This document shows positions 54,182 to 64,000 of a stretch of DNA of 64,000 nt, one piece after another. This stretch comes from Ptychodera flava (Eukaryota > Hemichordata > Enteropneusta > Ptychoderidae). Within the stretch, counting starts at the first letter, position 1. The number at the start of each line of letters is the position of its first letter. The DNA lies in contig NC_091948.1 of NCBI RefSeq assembly GCF_041260155.1, positions 5,754,501-5,818,500 of the forward strand, in the 5' to 3' direction. A program made the translations under genes and the position numbers. The notes under the pieces are model-generated. The model was not told the origin of the DNA, made no database searches, and saw nothing but the letters and a program-made list of their open reading frames with translations.

Positions 54182-55007
54182 ATTTATTAATTACACTCCA
54201 AAACACAATAATAGCCCGAAGAGACACAGAGGAGTGACTAGAACCATTCTAAATGACAGATACATGATGTTTAGAGAATGACTCAGGCTTTGTAATGTTG
54301 AAAGACATTACTCTGTGTGTATATGAAAGGATTAACTAATCAGAGTCAATCCCGACACCCTTTAGCAGACAGAGAAATATGTAGGACAGATGTTTTCAAC
54401 AATTATGAGTCGTTTGAATGTGTTTGGATACTGGCGTGGTGATAAAAGGTGAGAGAAATTCCTTTAATTTTTTATTTGTAGTCACATGTCAAATTTGTAA
54501 AGTTTCCTCGGGCACTGCAAAGATTGTAGGTCACAAAGTCTTCAAACGGTCTTCACATATCACGCTTACAATCAAGAAAGAGTTTAAGTCACGATTTTGA
54601 TTAAGCTGTCGTCGGATCATTTTACGGAAATGCCTAATTATTTGTCCTTGCTGATCGTAGCCTTTGACCTCCATGTTAATTGATCTTAAATGAATTAACA
54701 CCAGTGGGATATTAGATTATCTATGCATACTCAATAAAAAGACACCGTAGAATTGTGTCATTAACGCTAAAAATTAATCTTTCACATCATGCAAGCTCGG
54801 ATACAAACACGAATATACTTTTAACCGGATAACTATAACAAATGAACTGTCACAGCAGGTATAAACTTTCTGATGTTCAAGAGTAATTACACTGTATTCA
54901 CACGAAAATGTTATAACTAAAACCATCCACCCAGATACATTTAAGCACACTTGGAACTATCTAGAACACATATATGCAACAAATATGAGTCGCCGAATAT
55001 TGCAATC
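54182..55007. other. Intergenic DNA, nothing recognised
   Basis: No gene, RNA or repeat accepted. Segments near 54590-54730 and 55740-55870 share short words (TTTACGGAAATGCCT / TTTTCGGAAATGCCT, TGATCGTA, CCTTTGACC, GGGATAT, TTATGCATA or CTATGCATA), suggesting an old duplication of about 400-600 bp that flanks the two MITEs. Confidence 0.4.
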
Positions 55008-55366
55008 TTAAGGTAGAACGCACCTCGGGGACAGAAATTCGGGCCTTCAAGTTTTATCAATTCTCTCCTGACCTACCACTTGTGGGGACTCATTTTGAAG
55101 CTCTTGACGAAAGAAAAGTTTTCACCGTCTTAGTTTTTCGAAAATCGAAAATTTTATTTTTCCCCACACAGTTAACACAGGGATTGCGGCCATTTTGAAT
55201 TTCAAATATCGAGAAATCGCAAGTAATTTGTCTCTCTAGTACCAAAGTTTGCACGGTGACCAACGATTGTTATTCTTGCTTTTATAAGAGAATGGTCGAA
55301 CGTTTCATTCAGGAAAGTTTGAGCAAAAGTTTAAGTCTTTCACTTTCAAGGTGCATATTACCTTAA
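55008..55366 (+). mobile_element. TTAA-flanked MITE, family 2, copy 2
   Basis: 359 bp, TTAA on each side, same terminal sequences and interior order as the copy at 42292 (for example AAAAGTTTAAGTCTTTCACT). Its right TTAA is shared with the next element. Confidence 0.9.
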
Positions 55367-55552
55367 AGGTATACTGTCACCTTTTCCAATTTTGCCAGAG
55401 TTATATATAAAGAGAAAATCTAGCCAATTACAGATTTTAAGCGGGTGGCCGCTTTTTAAAACCAGCGCCCTCGCATTGGCATTTTGAATACAAGGAACTC
55501 CCTTTGACCATATATGGGCATATTTAGATTACAGGTGACTGTATACCTTTAA
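55363..55552. mobile_element. TTAA-flanked MITE, family 1, copy 3
   Basis: 190 bp, starting at the terminal TTAA of the family 2 copy and ending TGTATACCTTTAA. It was inserted using the TTAA at the edge of the older element. Confidence 0.92.
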
Positions 55553-58500
55553 TTTCAAACATTTGGAGCATTATTGGATAATGGCGTGGTGATCAAAATA
55601 TGAGGTAATTACATGTCAAATTCGTAACTTTTCTCAGCCAAGAGTATACGTTACAAGGTCAAACGACGTTTATATTCCATGCGTATTAAGCTTATCACAA
55701 AACGGTGCAAGGCAGAATTGTAATGAACTTGTTGACGTAACGTTTTTCGGAAATGCCTGAAAACGTTGTCCTTACTGATCGTAACCTTTGACCCGAATCC
55801 TGATTAGATCTCGCATTGAGTATCATGGAAGGGATATCAGACTAGTTATGCATATTCAACAAAAAGAGACGGGGAAATTGTGAAATCGAATGTAATACCA
55901 GAACTTTTACAGCATGAAAGGGCAAAACAATAATTCAAATCTTAATAATTGAAAAATCAATTACAATTATAACAAAGGAGCTGTCACAGTGACTGTAAGC
56001 AAGTGGACAATGCACTCTAAATGGATACCCTGTTTATTCCAAGCTTGTCGTAAATAGTCAAAGGGTTTTCGCCATGGTTGCTAAACGTTTCAGCTGACAT
56101 TTAGGTTTTAAAAAGTCACGTGATTTCTTCGTTGACGGACACCTCACCACTGAATAGTCAATATAAGGTGTATTGCACTTAGAGGAGTTGGACATAAAGT
56201 CACCGTTTGCATGGCGACATGGAAACGTGTAGTCGAAGCAAATCCGTTGGATTGAGCATTAATTAGATGAGGACCGTAGATGTAAGCGCGACTTCGACTT
56301 GCTCGCTTCATCAGTTAATTTCATCCCTGGGGCGAGAGCGAAATATTTTTGTTCAGAAAACGCTCCGATTTTATTGCACACTTGGTTAGAAGAACTTTGT
56401 GGTTAAAGGTATGGAAATCGATCCCAGGGCCTAGGAGTGGCACATGTAAAATAGTGTGTATCTTTGCGTCAGAGGCGGAATAAACTATGAGTGTATCTAT
56501 TTATCCAGGAAATCTTAATCCCGACTGCTATGTTTGTACGCATATAGAGCCAGCCAACGTTAGGGACACAAAAAACAACACAGGGAACAAACAGGCAGTG
56601 GCTTTGAACAAAATCAATGTACCCGGTACTTCACCGATATTCGTAGCTTGACGCACTTTGAATATAGCTCGTAACAAGGGACAGAGGAAAGCCCATGGAA
56701 CTACGTGTACAACTATAACAGCCACTCATGTAAGTTGGTGCACAGTGGAGATTTTTTGGCTCAACAACTTGACGGATGATGGACTGACCTTTCCCATGCA
56801 AGCCACTTATTATCTTACTCGATTCAGCACAAAATTTTCGTATTGACTGTTGACGCGGTGTTTACAGTTGTTACGTGGTGGCAAATCCTAGTCGAATCGA
56901 CGACTGCTGCGTAAACAGTCACTGAATCACAGTCCCTCTGTGCACGCATTTACGAGCACTGGATATTTTTACCGTTTTTAATCGAAAACCGTCCGTATAC
57001 GCGTATGACGGTGACAAAAACAACACAAGGAATCTGGCATACATTGTTACTGAATTACTTTGACCAAAAAATTCACCTAAATTCCGAACTATGATCATAC
57101 AGAACTCTGCAGGTTTCCGGACTAAGCGACCCCAAACCGACCGGATCTCAGTCAACTGTACGGGCTCGACGTCTACTCTGTCAGCGTCAACTCAAACTTT
57201 CATTCCAGACAACTTTACCCAACAAACTGGCAATATACTAAATTTACGTTGAAAAAAATTCAAACTGTGTATCGTATTGAAAAAAATCTTACCGGGGCCA
57301 CGGAGCAAATTAAAAAGCCAACAAACCCCAACAGAAACATTGGAATGATCATTAGTGTGCAAGGTTGCTGTCAGGGTAAAAAAATTCTAGCTTTTTCAGG
57401 ACGGTGCAAAAGGCGGGGCAGAATAAGACAAGATTACGACCAATGTGTTACCGCCGATGGTACATAACGTACTGTTGATAGCAGGTAGTTCGGTGTCCAG
57501 TGATAAACACGATTCCTAATATACCACGGCTGTTGATCAACTGCCTCCGATCGAAAATTGTCAATACAAAGACATGATGTCAATAATTTTGCGAGATTAT
57601 AAGTACCCGCTGTCTTCTCGCCAAATAGCTGCGATCAAGATTATTATGATAGAAGCAATTGACCGCCGAACACCTGCTTGCTGTTCTTACACACAACGTG
57701 TAAAAACGATTATTCCTGCTGAGAAATGCGACAGCAAATATTGCAATGTGAATTTCTTACCATCTTCCTCGCAATGATTTTTTTTTTATCTGTGTCCATG
57801 GTTACTGGACCATTTCTGACAATTTTTACTGACAAAGAATCAGTTCACACTTATCGTGGGAACACATTGCAAACACGTTCAAAAAATTTTCATCACATGA
57901 AAGATTACCGTAATCCCCGTTCCAAAGATGTAAGAAATGTATTATTGGTTGTTTATCATGAACAATCCCGAACTGCAGCCTCTAAATACAAAATGATTTT
58001 TCTTCTGAACAACAACTGTTCCTGACAACTTTACAATCGCACTCCGGTCATCACATGACGGTTGTAACCGTACATGTGCTGCTGCCAATGGAGAATCAAA
58101 AATCAAAAGTCAAAAAGTATAGAAAAAAATATCAATATCCAAGCAATGTACTAAAACAGAGTAATTTTGATAGGGTCAATTTATTGTATATTATAAAAAA
58201 TCTCCAGGCCACTCGGAACATCGTAAGATTATGATCTCACTCGTTCGAATACTACCGGTATACTACACTCGGACGGTAGGGTAAAACTGGGAACTCAGAT
58301 CGTTATATACTGCTTCCGTCAAGCGAATCCGCTTAGCTAAAGATGGTAAAATGACCATAATTATTATTGCTAGTCTCTGTAAATTTTGCCGACTATTCGT
58401 TAGTAGTTGTCGAATTTCTTGAGTTTGTCCGAAAACTATTTCAGTGAATGACGTAAGGTTCAAGACAAGTGAGTGCGAACGCAATATCGATATCGGGAAA

Positions 58501-59127
58501 GCAAAATCTAGACAATCGAGGAAGAACATAAGAGTCTATTACATGTAATCTGCAAATTAAATGAATCCTAGGTAATACTATGAAAGTAAAAAAGGTAATG
58601 TTGTGCCCTGGTTGGGAAAGAAAAATTGATCAAAAAAACGTCAGATAATATTAGAGCAATTTAGTAAAAAACAAGCTCAGAAAAACGTGTAGAGAAGAAC
58701 GACATCACGGCGATCTTCAGACCTTTCATCATGTTTCAGTCTGAATGTCAACATTTGATGCTATAATCTATTTCAAGTGTCTCTTTTTGGTCAAATCCGA
58801 CAGAGATGAGTCAATCGCGATTTAGTTTCATCGCCCCGACCCGACAGGAAATAATGCAGCTCATGGGCACCTGCATAATCGTGGCATGAAGGTATCCAAT
58901 GGGCGTCCACTGCCTCGGCCATTGACCATGCATCGCCAGCAAACAACGGTTTTAGACGTCACGAGAGCATTCTTTTCGCACTCTGAGAGCGGTTGAGTGA
59001 TTTGGGTAGGCAATTGGATTTGGATCGGACTCGAGTTGATTTCGGCCGAAAACAGTATGAAAAGTAGTTGTTCGTGCTCCGTCCAAATTGGATCCGCATG
59101 TTGCCGGTTTTGTCCATGGCAATCAGC
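55553..59127. other. Intergenic DNA upstream of gene E, no accepted gene
   Basis: Several short open segments on both strands, some hydrophobic (for example on the minus strand around 56528-57440), but none matches a family I recognise, and no splice structure could be made convincing. No channel exon relic seen. Confidence 0.35.
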
Positions 59128-59192
59128 AGAGCCGTGGTGTGAGGCCGTATAACGCCGGGAACACACGGCATCGTACGCAGGGCTAGGCCACT
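59128..59192. repeat. Solo fragment of the 8.6-9.0 kb palindromic repeat family
   Basis: GAGGCCGTATAACGCCGG, AACACACGGCATCGTACGCA and GGGCTAGG match, in reverse complement, the left part of the repeat at 8855-9029. Confidence 0.75.
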
Positions 59193-60470
59193 ATATACTT
59201 CCAAAAGAGATCTATCATAAAATATCGTACTGTAGGTCAACATACACATCACCGATTGTACACAGATCAACAAACAAACAGGGAGAGGCAATCTGCTTGA
59301 AACCATGAAGCAGTCCGTTTGTGTCTGAACTCATCTGAGACTGGTGTTCAGTAACCGTTGGTCAAGTATTTTGCTCAGTGGTAAGAATCGTTTATTCATT
59401 GTTGACATCGTAATCGATCCGATGTACACATCAAATGTTTGATCGTTTGCACCTTTTCGCGTCCCCTCGTGATTGGCAGCTGTTTGAATGCTTTCATCTA
59501 TTGTTCTGTGGACGCTTTGAACACAACATCGAAGCAGTTTTGGCATCAAAAATCAACTTAAAATGGAAAAAATGAGAGAATTTCACCAATAAGGTGATGC
59601 AACAAGTATTCACAAAACGTAATATGTTGGAACAATGCTTTAATTTACACCATGGTTGTTGAAAGCTCCAGATTTTCGGGAGCATTCGTTGACGCTGTTA
59701 CCATACGCCACTCATATTGGATTATGAATGCCCAGGGAGATAGGGGGTATTTATAGGCTCCCCTGCCTTTAAGTGCACTGCCTCTGACGTTTTCATGCAT
59801 ATCGAGGGAGAGTGATTCAGTAGACGATTCTTGATGCTGTTTACCGATACAAATGGGTCAGGAAAGGTCATGCTGATTGTAAAGCCAACACCATAAAATA
59901 TCCCCTTTGAGCCTTTTGAAACCCTCTTACTTCGTCCGAAGAGTCAAAACTGCTGTCCATACACCGATAGCAGCTAGCTAGTGTTGACGCATCCATAATG
60001 TAAGTTTCAAAACGACTGATTTTCAGTCTCTCGTTAGGAAATGACAAATAACTAGTAAATGGCCTAGATTATATTTAAAGTTAGATTAATTTGAATGTAA
60101 AACCATGCCCTTGCATCTACTCGAATGTGAAAGACATATGGTGAGCTCCATTGTTGTCGGGTCTACACTGTATTGAATGAACAGGGGCACTACATTGAAA
60201 CTTTACACACCAGGTCACCGTACTCTCTCACGCTTTTCACGATACTCTCCTCACACGCTTTTCTCATCTACAAGCCGTATAGGCAGAATATCACAAAGCT
60301 GGCCATAGATAGCATGGTCGTGGGAATCATGACGTTTCAGTCTCCTTAAAAGCTTCGGTAACCTTGAATTCTAAAGAATAGTGTTTTAAACGTCAGCTTT
60401 TTTGTTATTGTTTGCTTTTCGACACGAGCATCGAATAGAATTCACTTCAGGTAGTAGACGCTTTTAAGTT
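59193..60470. other. Intergenic DNA, nothing recognised
   Basis: No accepted gene or repeat up to the conserved upstream block of gene E. Confidence 0.4.
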
Positions 60471-60563
60471 TACCTAGGGAGTCTTTCCGCCAATTACAGC
60501 CGACAAAACACACGACACAAACGCTACAATCACCATTGCCCCTACAGATATACTCGAGGAAAC
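60471..60563 (+). promoter_or_regulatory. Conserved upstream / 5' UTR block of gene E
   Basis: TACCTAGGGAGTCTTTCC, then CAATTACAGCC, ACAAAACACACGAC and ATCACCATTGCCCC, then a CAG and the ATG. It is closest to the gene C block (TACCTAGGGAGTCTTACC). Confidence 0.6.
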
Positions 60564-61013
60564 ATGGAGTCTCGACATAATAGACGTCTTGATGAGGGCG
60601 GAGCAACTAAGGACAAGTATAGAGTATTACTTTCTGATGTCATAGCTAACTCATCTGTCCACGGTTTGCCAAATATTCGGAGAGCTAAAAGTGTGCCGAA
60701 ACGAGTATTTTGGTTAGTTTCCTTTCTCACTGCTGTCGGGACGTTTATCGGATTGAGTTCTAATTTAGTCGAGAAATACTTTGATTACGGTGTTGCCGTA
60801 GGCCTGCAGGTCGACGTCGAACGGGACTTGACTTTTCCCGCCGTTACAATCTGCAATATGAACCCCCTGCGAAAGTCGTTACTGAACGAGGACCAATTGT
60901 CGCACCTGCGTTCCATAGTTGCAGGCGCCGAGGGAGAGAATGAAGCCAACAAACCCGTCAAAACAACTGATGAAACTCCATCGAATGACACCAGAAGAAA
61001 TTCAAGTGACCAG
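60564..61013 (+). CDS. DEG/ENaC sodium channel gene E, exon 1 (3' partial)
   Basis: 150 codons from ATG to a CAG|GTAAGA donor at codon phase 0, as in C and D. It shows SSVHGLPNIRRAKSVPKR with the HG gating pair, TM1 (FWLVSFLTAVGTFIGLSS), FPAVTICNMNPLRKSLL and a variable acidic segment ending with glycosylation sites NDT and NSS. Exons 2-11 were not found before the window end. Intron 1 in the paralogues is 5.4-8 kb, so they are expected off-window. Intact as far as visible. Confidence 0.9.
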
Positions 61014-62897
61014 GTAAGATAACGTTGCGTCCACGTCAGAGACATGTTGAATTGTAAGTGCTACTGGCGAGATGAAACATTAAGGAGCGCCGTTGAAAAT
61101 CAGATTAAAATTCTCTGTTAGTTCTGCCCGGATGAGAGAGTTCAAAGAAATATACACTGTCTCGCAAGCAACCTATCAACATTCAATATCGATTGAAAAA
61201 GCACGTTCAATATTTGTAATAAAAACTGTTTTCAAGGGAACAGAAAAGTGCTTTTGCGGAATATTATTAATGTTTCCACTCGACCGTTTTATTAGGGAAC
61301 CGCAACTAAAATCTGATCGTAAACCTTATACCGTTTTGCCAATTTAAAAGTAGTGTACAAATTCTGTAGAAATGGCGAAAAAACTGTTTTCCAGTCCACA
61401 ACTCCGAGTGCAAGTAAATTATGCAAACTCTCACAATGTAATGCGATTGTACATACTTATCTCAGATAGATTAGAGGTTCTCATGAATTCAATGAAGACT
61501 AATTGTGACTGGTTCCAATTTCTGCCGTACAAAGAAAGTGAATTATCCATCCATCAATAATAAAGACTAGTATGATATTAAATCGTAAGCAAAGGACTTT
61601 ATCAAAATAAGACACAGTTAAAGTATAATTGATCTGGTAAATATTGGACGAAGCGGAGAAACGAAAGTAATAAAGGTAATGTTTGAAATGTCCTTCGACA
61701 TAGGATGCATCATTTACGATCCTAGAGAAGAAACTATGACGAGCAATTACACATCGACCTAACAATCAAGTATTTGTCCAAACAAAGACGTGTGAAATAT
61801 ACAGCATGCGATAGCGACAAATTAAAATTTGATTAAAATTTTCAAAATGTCCCTTTTTTGATCGTTTAGTTTTCATCAATTACGAAACACATATTGCAAA
61901 CTAACAACCTTAACGATATTAAATGTAAACATCATTTAACACGCCGTCTTGTTCTCTTTTGTTTGAATTACGTGATTGATAACATGTGATCACTTAATTT
62001 CCTCTGATCGATAATATCATTGTATACTCACGGCAATTTCCATGCTCGGAGAAGTTACCCATTGAAATCATTGACAGATAACAGCGACTTACATTACACG
62101 TCGGGTAGGTTTGCAGCAACGCATGCACTTTCATCACTTAAGTTTGCTTTAGAAAGTGTCAATATTATGAACTAGATGCTTGGGATTATCGCAGGCATGG
62201 TGTTACATTGAAATTAACGTACCGGTCGACATCCTTTTATTCGGGTCGTCAGCCTGCTTGACGGGGAGGGAGGGGGCAGAATAATCCCAGTATATCACCT
62301 GTTCCCGGGAGTCTGTTCATTTCTGGAGGAGGTATCTCTCAATTAGCCTCACACATTGACCTTACTTTCGACAAAAGAATTACATAAATGAATCATATAT
62401 ATTATAACTACTTTAGGAATGTGATCAGGTGTTATGTGCCATCTGTTCAGTGCATAGCCTTGAAGGACGCACGAGTTAAGTAACGACTTTACGTTTTAGC
62501 ACCCTGGAAACTTAGATAAATTTCTGTTTACATAGCTCACACAGGAGTTCTATTCAGCGTACAATACTAAAAGACAATCGGCATTTCGTTGCAAAACTAT
62601 ATCCATATTTGATACGATTGATATTTGGTAATAGAAAAATGATTCCATTTTGTTTTTTGTCGACTGAGAAGGGACACACGTTCATTCCTTGCGTTCACAT
62701 TGCCTCTGAGCAATTGAACCAATTGTCAACAAAGCACCGTATGCGAATAAACGAAACCATCTGTGTTTGATTCTGTTTTCGCTGAATAAACACCGATATG
62801 ATATAGCCATGTAATTCAACAGGGGTACATCTGTCGTATTCCAATGCTTGCAATACTGGTGAACAACCTCACTTTGTATACAACAATTATTCTCTAC
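61014..62897. other. Start of gene E intron 1
   Basis: AT-rich, no second exon found and no repeat recognised. Confidence 0.5.
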
Positions 62898-63558
62898 TTA
62901 AGGTTCCAATACAAGTAATTGACCTTTTTAAGCTAACAATTCTCTAGTGGTTAATAAGCTCAGAACCCCGTAAATTATACATTATCTAAAAGCCTAGATA
63001 TAGGGGAACATTTTGGTTACCATAGTGTCACCATTGTTTAAATAACTGTCATGAGACAGGTAATTTGCATAACTTTCAAAAATCGGTTTTCCCTGTGTTT
63101 TGTTTCAATGCTTTGAGATATGTGGCTGAAATTTGAGATATGTGGCTGTCCTAAGTTTGTCTCAGAATTTTTCAAACCTTCTAAAACAATTTTTATGACA
63201 GAAAAACTTCCAGAGCGATGAATTTAACCCTAGTTGATTTCTTTAAAATTGTGCTCCAAAAATAACTAAGCAAGATATAAGACACAGTTTGGAAGAGCAT
63301 TGTGACAGCTTGCATTGCAGCAAGTTTAAGTGAGATATTTTTAAGTATTGAGACAAAACATATGGAAAACCTATTTTGAAAGGCTATGCAAATTACCTTT
63401 CAAGTGAAAGTTATGTAACAATGATGACACTGTTGCTACCAAAATGTTTCTCTATATCTAGGCTTTTAGAAAATATATAATATACGGGGGTTCTGAGTTT
63501 ATTAACCACCAGAGAATTGATATATTAAAAAGGTAAAATACTTGTCTTGGAACCTTAA
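62898..63558. mobile_element. 661-bp TTAA-flanked inverted-repeat element, family 3
   Basis: TTAA then GGTTCCAATACAAGTA at the left; inverted GGTTCCAAGACAAGTA at the right. Terminal inverted repeats extend about 190 bp with moderate divergence (shared words include CTAGATATAGGGGAACATTTTG and CATTGTTTAAATAACT / CATTGTTACATAACTT). No coding sequence; single copy in this window. Confidence 0.88.
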
Positions 63559-63671
63559 TAGCTGCCCTTATCGGCAGTTTATATTCGTTATACCACTCTC
63601 CGCCTCGTGCCCATTGTTCTAACCATGCTTTCTAATTTCCATAACCGAATATTTTATTATTACCACCTGGC

Positions 63672-63838
63672 TTTCTTTTGTTTAAAAAGTGTCCGATTTA
63701 CAAGTTCTTTTGTTTAAAAGTGTCCGATTTACTAGTAAATCGGACAGTTCTTTTGTTAAAAACTGTCCGATTTACTAGTAAATCGGACATTTTAAACAAA
63801 AGAAACTTGTGAGATGGACACTTTTTAAACAAAAGAAA
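63672..63838. repeat. Nested palindrome cluster
   Basis: The outer pair TTCTTTTGTTTAAAAAGTGTCC and its complement enclose tandem copies of GTGTCCGATTTACTAGTAA, itself palindromic around TTACTAGTAA. The structure can fold as several alternative hairpins. It may be the end of another mobile element. Confidence 0.8.
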
Positions 63839-64000
63839 ATCACGTGGCGACGAGTAAAAAAAACATGCGAGACATTAACCAGAAGGAATTTATTTCACCA
63901 TCAAGTACAGAGTAAAGACACTTTAAAAGAATCACCGGACTGAATTAATTTTGCGTGACTGTACATCTCAAAATCAATTACAGGTCACCGTGAAATAACG
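63839..64000. other. Window end, nothing recognised
   Basis: Within presumed intron 1 of gene E; no feature seen. Confidence 0.4.

Overview
The window looks like intron-rich, AT-rich invertebrate animal DNA. Coding DNA is a small fraction, GT-AG splice sites are clear, long (TA)n tracts are common and small inverted-repeat transposons are frequent. I cannot name the species. An invertebrate with an expanded DEG/ENaC family (lancelets, hemichordates and echinoderms are examples) would fit, but this is inference only. No rRNA, tRNA, CRISPR or bacterial features were recognised, and no retroviral, LTR or capsid-bearing element.

The main content is a head-to-tail, plus-strand cluster of DEG/ENaC-type (amiloride-sensitive / ASIC-like) sodium channel genes. 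Gene A (start off-window, last seven exons, ending at 5635) opens the window. Gene C (22183-34046) is complete and intact: 11 exons, 589 residues. Gene D (37502-51731) has the same 11 exons but lacks one base in exon 2. Gene E (exon 1 at 60564-61013) runs off the right edge. Between A and C, a decayed exon 1 (12544-12741) and two more doubtful exon-like pieces (about 11.5 and 12.45 kb) mark at least one dead paralogue. Middle exons have identical lengths and phases in every gene. Variation is concentrated at the 3' end of exon 1 (an N-glycosylation-rich extracellular stretch) and in the cytoplasmic tail of exon 11. Genes C, D and E share a conserved block, TACCTAGGG, 90-96 bases before the ATG.

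The rest is transposon and satellite territory. There are three families of TTAA-flanked inverted-repeat elements, with one nested and one abutting insertion, and a probable 3.9-kb TTAA-flanked element at 7.0-10.9 kb carrying mirror-image 42-bp minisatellites. A 459-bp element sits inside a 38-bp palindromic minisatellite with a clear 7-bp target duplication. A 2.3-kb element carries about seven 225-bp tandem units in intron 1 of gene D, and a 1.3-kb foldback element lies in the same intron. Several short perfect hairpins abut (TA)n tracts.

The intact genes should each encode a two-pass membrane subunit: short cytoplasmic N-terminus with the HG gating motif, TM1, large cysteine-rich extracellular domain, then TM2 with a G-x-S selectivity filter. 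Such subunits assemble as trimers, so co-expressed paralogues could form mixed channels.
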